Below are positions 57,698-64,000 of a stretch of 64,000 nucleotides of DNA, one piece after another (positions within the stretch are counted from its first letter, which is position 1; each line of letters opens with the position of its first letter). The DNA lies in NCBI GenBank assembly GCA_019973155.2, contig BPQB01000003.1, forward strand, positions 186,001 through 250,000, read 5' to 3'. Both the position numbers and the translations under genes were made by a program. The notes below the pieces were generated by a model. That model did not search any database. It was not told the origin of the DNA and saw only the letters and a program-made list of their open reading frames with translations. The stretch comes from Phanerochaete sordida (taxonomy: Eukaryota > Basidiomycota > Agaricomycetes > Polyporales > Phanerochaetaceae).

Positions 57698-59971
57698 TTA
57701 CGAGGCAGAGTCTCCAACGGCGATCTCATCTACTTTCAAGTCAGGTATGCTAGCATGAATACGTCCGCGAATCTCCTCGAGCTCCCCTTTCTCAGCCGCC
57801 GCCTTCAAGATAACCTCCGCAATCCCCTTCGTCGGGCGCACGTCCTTCCCTTGCTCGGCCTCCTGCACCATCGCTACGCACAGCACGTTCGTCGCCTCCT
57901 CGAGCTGGCCGAGCCCGCAGAGGCAGGCGACCCAGCTCGTCCAGTTCTGCTGGTCGAACGGGTAGCCGAGCTTGTGCAGCCGCACGACGGTGTCCTTCGC
58001 GCGCGCCCCGAAGCCGCCGCGGGCGCACGCGCCGAGCACGACGTCGACGCTCGCGGGGTCGAAGCGCTGCGACACGAAGAGCATCTCCCAGACGCGGAAC
58101 GCCTCGCTGAAGCAGAGCGCGTGCTGGTACGCGTCCATGAGCGCGTTCCAGAGCGTGGTGTCCGGCGCGAGCGTCGCGTCGATGGAGATCGCGTTGTGCA
58201 CTTGCACGATGCTGCTCGCGAGCGCTCCCCGGGCGATGAGGTCTTCTTCCGGCGACGGGAGGACGTTCCGCAGGATGCGCAGGAGGCGGGTGTAGACGGC
58301 GGGTGTCGAGGGGTAGCCCGCATGCTGCATGTCACTGACGATCTCGAGGTATATCGGCGTCAATGATTCGTGGTTGGGGTGGACAGTGAGGAATATGCCA
58401 AGGACCGTTTCGAATCCCGTCGCATCTAAGGAGGGCGCGCCATCCTGAGACTTGTAGAGCAACTTGTACACCTTATAGGCTGCGCTGGCATTAGGAGCAA
58501 AGCGAATGAGCCCGTCGTCCAATGATTGAGATCCTTGACGATCTTCAACAATTCCAAGTCTCCGCATCTCCTCGAGCAGACGGACAGCCACAGAGTAGAG
58601 TGTGCTTTTGCGAGAATTGCAAATGGTTCTCAGCAGGATATCGTAGGAAGGGAAGTCGTCTTGTGGGTTCCGTGTGGCGTCACTGGATGTGATTGAGACA
58701 TACTCGTCGAAGAGTTTGACCGCTCTGTGAATTTCGTCGTCGGTGGGCGGGCTCACCCGGTTGTTACAGAGTGCCTCGAGTACAGAGAATATGTCGGAAG
58801 GGGAAGGAACGTGCCTCCGCTCGAGCATAGTGCGGTATGCAGCAAGAGTAGCCCCCGCAGTGTTTTCCTCTGCACTGTTCCGTAGGACCGATGACCAGGC
58901 AGAGCGACTTGCGGTAACGTTCAGCGCGCTCTCCCAATGCAGGAGAGCGTCTGAATTGCGGATGTGCTCTGCGAACGCGTCGAGGGTCTTCGGCGTCGGA
59001 GCAAACCCAGAGGACAGCATGCGCTTCAGCTCACGCTCCGCTTTATCATCTTCGCCAGCTGCAACCAGAGTAGCCAGTTGTTCATTGCATGCCTCGGGAT
59101 TGACAAGAACACCTTGACCAACTCGCGCGGATAGGTAGAGTTCTTTGACCTGCCTCGCCTCGTCTTTAGCGTCCATTCGGTTGTATCCTTCGACCAGCAC
59201 CTGGAGTATTTCGTCGCCAAAGGCGACGTCATGCCTCTTCATGGATTCGATGTATTTCCGAATGACTCGGAACGGCGGGGGCTTGGTGCTGTCGAGGAAG
59301 AAGACGGCTTGGAAAAACAAGTAGAAGGTTTTCCTGGATGGTGAAAGCGGAGGGGTCTTCAAGATGTAATGCATCCACGTCCAGACCTGTTGATACTGGC
59401 CACGAAAGAGACAGTGCTCGAAGAAGACGTTCCACCTTTGTACGCTGGTTTCGCACATGACGTCTTTCAGCCAGATGGCCCATGGCTCAAAGTGGCCTCC
59501 GAATTGGAAGCCTCGTAGGACTGCCGTGTGTATTTTGTCGTCCAGACGTTGCCCGAAGTGTGTCTCCACCGCCAACAGAGCCCTATTCATGACTTCCAGG
59601 TCTCCCAGCTGCGCCAACGCTGTACACGTCTCTCTGATAGCCTTGTGGCGGCCGGCCAATTTGTTCCCGAAGGGGGCTAGCGTGGGTATGCATATACTTC
59701 GTATGCGGTCGGCATATTCAAAGGTAGTGCCTGCGCACACGGCGGCCAAGAACTTCTCGATTTCCCTAGGTGCGGTCCGAGGTGTGTGCTGCGATGGTGT
59801 GTTGTCACGGGATGAGAAGCCTGCGCGTAGGACTAGCGGGCATGGTCGATGTGTCGCGGACGGGGGAGGGAATCTAGCAGTACGGGACGGGGGCGAGCGG
59901 AGGGCGACCAGAACGGAATGCCTCGCTTCACAGACGACCCTCTTCCAGGACATGCGACTGCATACGCGCAC
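57698..59971 (-). CDS. PPR-like mitochondrial protein
   Basis: Intronless, 757 residues (a Met at 59950 is an alternative start). The N-terminus is basic and Arg/Ser-rich without acidic residues, as in mitochondrial presequences (KRVVCEARHSVLVALRSPPSRTARF). The rest is helical with many 35-residue-like units: WNVFFEHCLFRGQYQQVWTWM, EILQVLVEGYNRMDAKDEA, LWNALMDAYQHALCFSEAFRVWEML and WTSWVACLCGLGQLEEATNVL. These resemble pentatricopeptide repeats, which bind organelle RNA. Exact repeat count and RNA target cannot be read by eye. It is convergent with GCV2 and divergent with SSS1. Confidence 0.78.
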   Translation of the reverse strand: MRVCSRMSWKRVVCEARHSVLVALRSPPSRTARFPPPSATHRPCPLVLRAGFSSRDNTPSQHTPRTAPREIEKFLAAVCAGTTFEYADRIRSICIPTLAPFGNKLAGRHKAIRETCTALAQLGDLEVMNRALLAVETHFGQRLDDKIHTAVLRGFQFGGHFEPWAIWLKDVMCETSVQRWNVFFEHCLFRGQYQQVWTWMHYILKTPPLSPSRKTFYLFFQAVFFLDSTKPPPFRVIRKYIESMKRHDVAFGDEILQVLVEGYNRMDAKDEARQVKELYLSARVGQGVLVNPEACNEQLATLVAAGEDDKAERELKRMLSSGFAPTPKTLDAFAEHIRNSDALLHWESALNVTASRSAWSSVLRNSAEENTAGATLAAYRTMLERRHVPSPSDIFSVLEALCNNRVSPPTDDEIHRAVKLFDEYVSITSSDATRNPQDDFPSYDILLRTICNSRKSTLYSVAVRLLEEMRRLGIVEDRQGSQSLDDGLIRFAPNASAAYKVYKLLYKSQDGAPSLDATGFETVLGIFLTVHPNHESLTPIYLEIVSDMQHAGYPSTPAVYTRLLRILRNVLPSPEEDLIARGALASSIVQVHNAISIDATLAPDTTLWNALMDAYQHALCFSEAFRVWEMLFVSQRFDPASVDVVLGACARGGFGARAKDTVVRLHKLGYPFDQQNWTSWVACLCGLGQLEEATNVLCVAMVQEAEQGKDVRPTKGIAEVILKAAAEKGELEEIRGRIHASIPDLKVDEIAVGDSAS

Positions 59972-60226
59972 GAGGCCTAGACTGTGCTGTACATGTGAGG
60001 TTGACGGCAGCGGGCTGAGGACGAGGCGGGCAGACCTTTCGAGCGGGGGTATGGAGTCGAGGGCTGCAGCTGAAGCAGGAGGGAAGACGCGCGACCGAGC
60101 CCGGACTTTCTGCCACGTGCATCCCCCGCGAGCTACAGACGCCAGAACGCACTCGCGGACAACTTACACGTCGACGACCACGCACACCCACCCCTTCCTC
60201 TCCTTTCTGCCTCTCCGCCGCCCGCC

Positions 60227-60654
60227 ATGTCCGACAAAGTCAAGGAGTTTATGGAGATTCCTCAGGAGTTCGTCAGGGACGGACAGCAGGCGCGTTCCTG
60301 TCGCTCTCGCCAGTGCACCGTTCGCTAACCTCCCCCAAATTAGTTCCTCACGCGGTGCACGAAGCCCTCGTACAAGGGTCAGCCGCGTTCCACCATATCC
60401 TCACCCTTACTGATAGGCTTTCCAGAGTTCATCCAGATTTGCAAAGCCGTCGCTGTCGGCTTCGCTGTCATGGGCTTCATCGGTTACTTTGTCAAGCTCA
60501 TCCACATCCCGATGTGAGTCTCAGTCTCGCAGCCACCGACAGCAGCACCGTGACTGACCACCCACTTCGTCTACTAGTAACAACATCCTTGTGTATGTCC
60601 GTTCATATGCGCGCTTTGTGTCTACGCTAATCGGTGTACAGTGGTGGGGCATAA
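60227..60654 (+). CDS. SSS1: Sec61 gamma subunit
   Basis: Small tail-anchored subunit of the Sec61 translocon in the ER membrane. Exons 60227-60289, 60344-60377, 60426-60513, 60578-60592 and 60642-60654 give 70 residues, the usual length. The sequence reads [21 protein letters not shown] then [13 protein letters not shown] then [34 protein letters not shown], matching the conserved helix and C-terminal IPINNIIVGG region. The first intron starts GCGCGT: only this joins DGQQ to FLTRC. The last exon is 13 bases including the stop. Shares a 255-base divergent promoter with the PPR-like gene. Confidence 0.95.
60290..60343 (+). other. GC-AG intron in SSS1
   Basis: Donor CAG|GCGCGT and acceptor ATTAG. 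GT positions nearby break the reading frame of this highly conserved protein. Confidence 0.8.
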
Positions 60655-60945
60655 ACGATGTTGTACACTCCCCGTGGCTTGGATGTCATGACGTTCCACT
60701 ATTTCGACACACCGTCCGTGCCCCTGCATAATGCGTCCCTGAGGATGTCGGCGTGCGCGTACGGTCGCATGCAGCGTTCGAGGCGCTGAGGCCCGTGAAC
60801 AGTACTAGAGCTCGACATGAGCTTCGTACTTCGGCGATACCCTGTTACATCCGTTCAAACACACAAAACGTCTGGAATGGATCATTGGATACCTTCGCAG
60901 TGTGTTGGACAAGAAGCTATTCAATGCTTGCCGTCGCCGACCGCT

Positions 60946-62569
60946 CTACGCTTCTGACGAAAGAGTCAGGTGTCCAGTGAGCTGTGTAGAGCCCCGTGTG
61001 CTCTCCGTCGTAGACCATCCTCCACCTGGAGTATACGGTACGTCGTCTTCACTCCGTGGTCTACGCATCCATGACGTCGCAGTATGGTAGATGTCCTGTG
61101 ACTGGATTAGGTGTGGAGACATACGAAGAATATGAGATCTCACAGATTGTGAAGCGAACAGCAGTGTCGCGACGACAGGAACTGCACGGTCTCTTGGTCA
61201 AAGGCATCTCCAGCGGAGGTGTAGCGCCACTCACGAGCCGCTTGGATCATATACGGCAAAGGGCTGGCATAAGGTGTCAAGAACGATATGCATGCTCTGT
61301 TCATGGGGATCAGCTTTGAATCAATCTCAGAACGACGATCTTGCTCTTACAGAAGCGTTGCGAGACTGTATAACGTGAACAGTGACACCTAATGTAACTG
61401 TTGAGTACGACTACACAAGAAGTAGCCCGGTTGAGTGACCCACACGCAGCCACGGTGACAGGGATGGTTTCCTGTTTGCCAAGGGAAAAACTTGTTTGAC
61501 ACGCAGCCAGCCATGCCAGTACTGTATGATCATTGCAACTGGGAGAGGAAATTAGCCTCGTCACTATGCGGCCTGGAATCGTGCGTCAACACACCTTCTA
61601 GCGCTACTATGATGGCCAGCAGCACAGTGCAAAATATGGGACCAGAGAAATCTTCTCTGCACGGATCATGAGTTGCAAAATAGCGGGTAATGGTTGAGTT
61701 TGTTCAGCTCACAGTTGCCCTGTACCCCGTTCTAGCGAGCAGTACAATCTAGTTTCCGCCTTGACGACCTCCCGACGTCGCAACCCAGCCTGTGCACCCT
61801 TCAGCAGCTGCTCAGCGACCGCCGATTGGCAGACGAACTCACCACCGCAGTAGCAGCCGCGAACCCGGCAAAGACAAGGTACGGCGGCGCCACGGTCTGG
61901 CAGGCGCACCATCACCCCCAACATCCGACACATCATGGAACAGCGACATACCAACAGCAGCAGAAGCCAGCGCGGGACCTTGGACAGCCGCACCGTCTGC
62001 CGATGCTGCCACGGCAACTGGAACGTGCTGTAGGCCTGCCCGCAGGTGAGCTCGGCGCCGCGCGTCGCAGAATCAGATGGGCGCACCTGAAGCACCACGC
62101 CGAGGCCGGCCACGGCGGCCCTGTCGGCATGCACATGGTCAGAACGTGGGCCCCGCATAGGCACAGCGCCACTCACATGGGCGGCGCGCCGTGCACCATC
62201 GCGGCCTGCGCAAGGCAGAGCCCGAAGGGCGGGTACTCGTCGCCATGCTTACCCGTGTACATCCTGTAGGAAGTGGACATGTCAGCGTGATGCTCTGGCT
62301 AGACTCGCAGCATAATACTCACAGGAGAGAATATGCTACAGAATAAATGACCCAAGTTATACAGAAATTGATGACGCTTGCAGGTCGATGCACTTGTTTC
62401 GAGAGCGTGAATAGAATAATGAGGGCAGGAACTCCGACATGGCCACCAGCGATGAACAGTGCGAAGTACGCTGTTTGGAACCTGCTCAGGTCTGGTATAT
62501 TTGCTGGACAGCACGTTAACAGGCACACAAGGTTCCCTCATGATCATCAGGGGACATACCTGGGACCAT
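60946..62569 (-). CDS. Seven-helix orphan membrane protein, 13 exons
   Basis: Exons 62569-62560, 62491-62323, 62263-62177, 62120-62087, 62035-61952, 61896-61843, 61789-61713, 61656-61595, 61538-61444, 61388-61351, 61296-61235, 61181-61144 and 61095-60946 join in phase to 319 residues. Seven hydrophobic helices are visible: FALFIAGGHVGVPALIILF, INFCITWVIYSVAYSLL, GLCLAQAAMVHGAPPMAAV, WLLLLLTVAPPYLVFAGFA, PIFCTVLLAIIVALEVAMII, LFTLYSLATLLACISFL and MIQAALPVVATLLFASQ. This resembles the expanded GPCR-like orphan families of Agaricomycetes. The tail is hydrophilic. The short first exon (starting MVPD) is uncertain; an upstream start is possible. No ligand or pathway is known. This gene is invisible to simple ORF calling. 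Confidence 0.8.
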
Positions 62570-62976
62570 AACAAGTTTTCTGCGAGACCGACCAGCGGCG
62601 GGTTGCTTGACTACTGGAGTCAAGTGGAGGTTGGGACCAGCCTGGGGTACTCTGACACAGACCTGGGTTGAAATCATCGCGGTTATAAGGTATCGCATCG
62701 AGCGAAACGACCCGACCACTGATGTCAATGCCAGAAGCGATCAACTTCAGTGACAATCATGTCTTGTACGGGAAGAAGAAGACGTCAGCGAATGAGAGGA
62801 CCTGGCGGACCGCGCGTGCACTGTTTCCCATCGTATATGTCCGGAGATGCGATCAACAGGCACGGGACAGATCATCGCGAACAGCATGAAACAACCACGC
62901 ACCGTGCGAGAGGCAGTGCAACTTGGCCAAGTATCACAGTGACGGGTCATCCGCAGTATACAACCAGACAATATAT
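62570..62976. other. Intergenic, promoter of seven-helix gene
   Basis: 407 bases between the seven-helix gene start and the stop of the edge gene, both minus strand. An open frame here reads toward the seven-helix gene but I could not join it convincingly. Confidence 0.35.
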
Positions 62977-64000
62977 TCATCGGCCATGAGATGTTCCTAC
63001 CAACAGTAAACCAAAGCGTGCCGAAGGTTTGACGACTTCTATGGCGGTGTGGGACTGAGGCTCTATCGGAGGTGACTTCGCTTTCGGTTGCCCGTGCGTC
63101 TTCTCTTCCAGAGATGCTGACGGTAGCAAGAGGCCGAAGAGAAGCTGCATCTTTGTCACAGTACTCATCATGGCGACACGAGCGCTGTCAAAGTCCTGAA
63201 CATGCGATCAGGGGTGCTACGGTAATGACAGGGCAGGTGCTCTTACTTGGGAAGACATAGCTGTTGCTGCTTCGCGGAGCTGCGACCCGATACTTGCATC
63301 GTCAGATGGCCATGCGGTGACGAGGACGTATAGGAACACAAGATCCTTCGCCACGTCCGCCTGTGCTAAGTCTGGGTGCTCTGAGTTTTCCTGCAAACGC
63401 CGCAGGAAATTCGTCGCGAAGCCTTCGAGGAGTCGCCGTGTTCGCACATTGGCGCGCGAAGGGTCAAGGAGGCCTCCGAGCTGTTGCAGAGACGTAGTCA
63501 AGACCAACACGCTGTTCACCGCAGCAACCGTCGGCCGCGCAGGATCGCGCTCAGGTACTAGAGATCGTGAGCGTCGAGTCACCTCGAATGGGGAGTCCAA
63601 GCTCACCATCGTCAGTCTTGTGGTCAACGGCAGACCCATGGAAATAAGACCAGTAGTCATCCAAAGCCTTGTCAATGACGTGACCTTGCCACCGCTCCAT
63701 AATGCTCTGACACAAAGCCTGGAGACGTGTGCGGAAGCCTGCAAAAATGTAAATCCAATGACAAAACGGCCCGGGTGAGCAGGACATACTGTCTGTGGCC
63801 GATACACTGCAGCCGATCCGCTTCAGCAAGCGACTAGATGATGCTAGCTCATCCGCCAGTCGAGCCAAAAAGACCATCTGGCACAGTGCGCTAGCTGCAC
63901 GAAACGTTAGCACTCAACTTTCTGCCAACCGAAAAGGCCACCCACCGGAGACTTCCTGGAGATGGTCGAGTGCCGCTTGCAAAGCGTCACATATAGAATT
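62977..64000 (-). CDS. Partial gene at right edge, C-terminal 273 residues
   Basis: Exons 64000-63946 (cut by the window edge), 63894-63790, 63738-63607, 63557-63247 and 63195-62977 join in phase into 273 residues ending GTSHGR. The four introns are 49-51 bases with standard GT/AG ends. The protein is helical, with SALCQMVFLARLADELASS, LQALCQSIMERWQGHV, VLVLTTSLQQLGGLLDP and LQENSEHPDLAQADVAKDL. I do not recognise a family; the start and domain content lie beyond the window. Coding reality rests on consistent frame across four splice sites. Confidence 0.65.

Noticed and set aside
61826..62269. Gln/His-rich plus-strand frame of 147 codons
   Set aside because: Lies opposite four exons and several introns of the seven-helix gene; composition is low-complexity.

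Overview
This is a gene-dense stretch of nuclear DNA from a filamentous fungus, most likely a basidiomycete of the Agaricomycetes. The sequence shows many short introns (mostly 45-68 bases) with strong GT/AG ends, high-GC coding sequence, short promoters shared by divergent genes, and fungal families such as a Zn2Cys6 regulator, MYND and homeodomain proteins, and a seven-helix orphan protein. The Agaricomycete placement is inference from gene style and family resemblance.

I rebuilt 30 genes by joining exons across splice sites and checking reading phase at every junction. They imply about 127 introns. Left part (0-20 kb): a Ser-rich membrane protein, a membrane-anchored heparinase II/III-like protein, a PTS2-bearing peroxisomal 3-ketoacyl-CoA thiolase, a TatD nuclease, a SPRY protein, two tandem MYND paralogs, a TPR/F-box/LRR protein, ceramide glucosyltransferase and a REEP/HVA22-type ER-shaping protein. 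Middle (20-40 kb): a 15-exon Zn2Cys6 factor, Utp17-like WD40 protein, ketopantoate reductase, xylose-reductase-type AKR, a PLP-homeostasis protein, ALG12, two homeodomain paralogs flanking an MscL-type channel, and an RCC1-repeat protein. Right part (40-64 kb): an F-box/SirB1/YccV protein, a putative O-fucosyltransferase head to head with a putative GDP-fucose transporter, an HxxxDG acyltransferase, an Rsc9-like protein, glycine decarboxylase, a PPR-like protein, Sec61 gamma, a 13-exon seven-helix membrane protein, and a gene running off the right edge.

Most genes are unrelated housekeeping functions. The likely functional group is the divergent fucosyltransferase/nucleotide-sugar transporter pair. 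ALG12, glucosylceramide synthase, REEP and Sec61 gamma also act in the secretory pathway, but are scattered.

The most unusual signals are in splicing. An AT-AC intron with a U2-like ATAAGT donor interrupts the conserved GHPLGCTGARQ motif of the thiolase. Five introns start with GC. Several exons are only 8-15 bases long, one carrying a zinc-cluster cysteine. Other points: the MscL channel with a C-terminal CxxC/CxxC motif between two homeodomain paralogs, and a perfect 17-bp stem hairpin near 53.6 kb. I saw no transposon, CRISPR array, rRNA or convincing tRNA.
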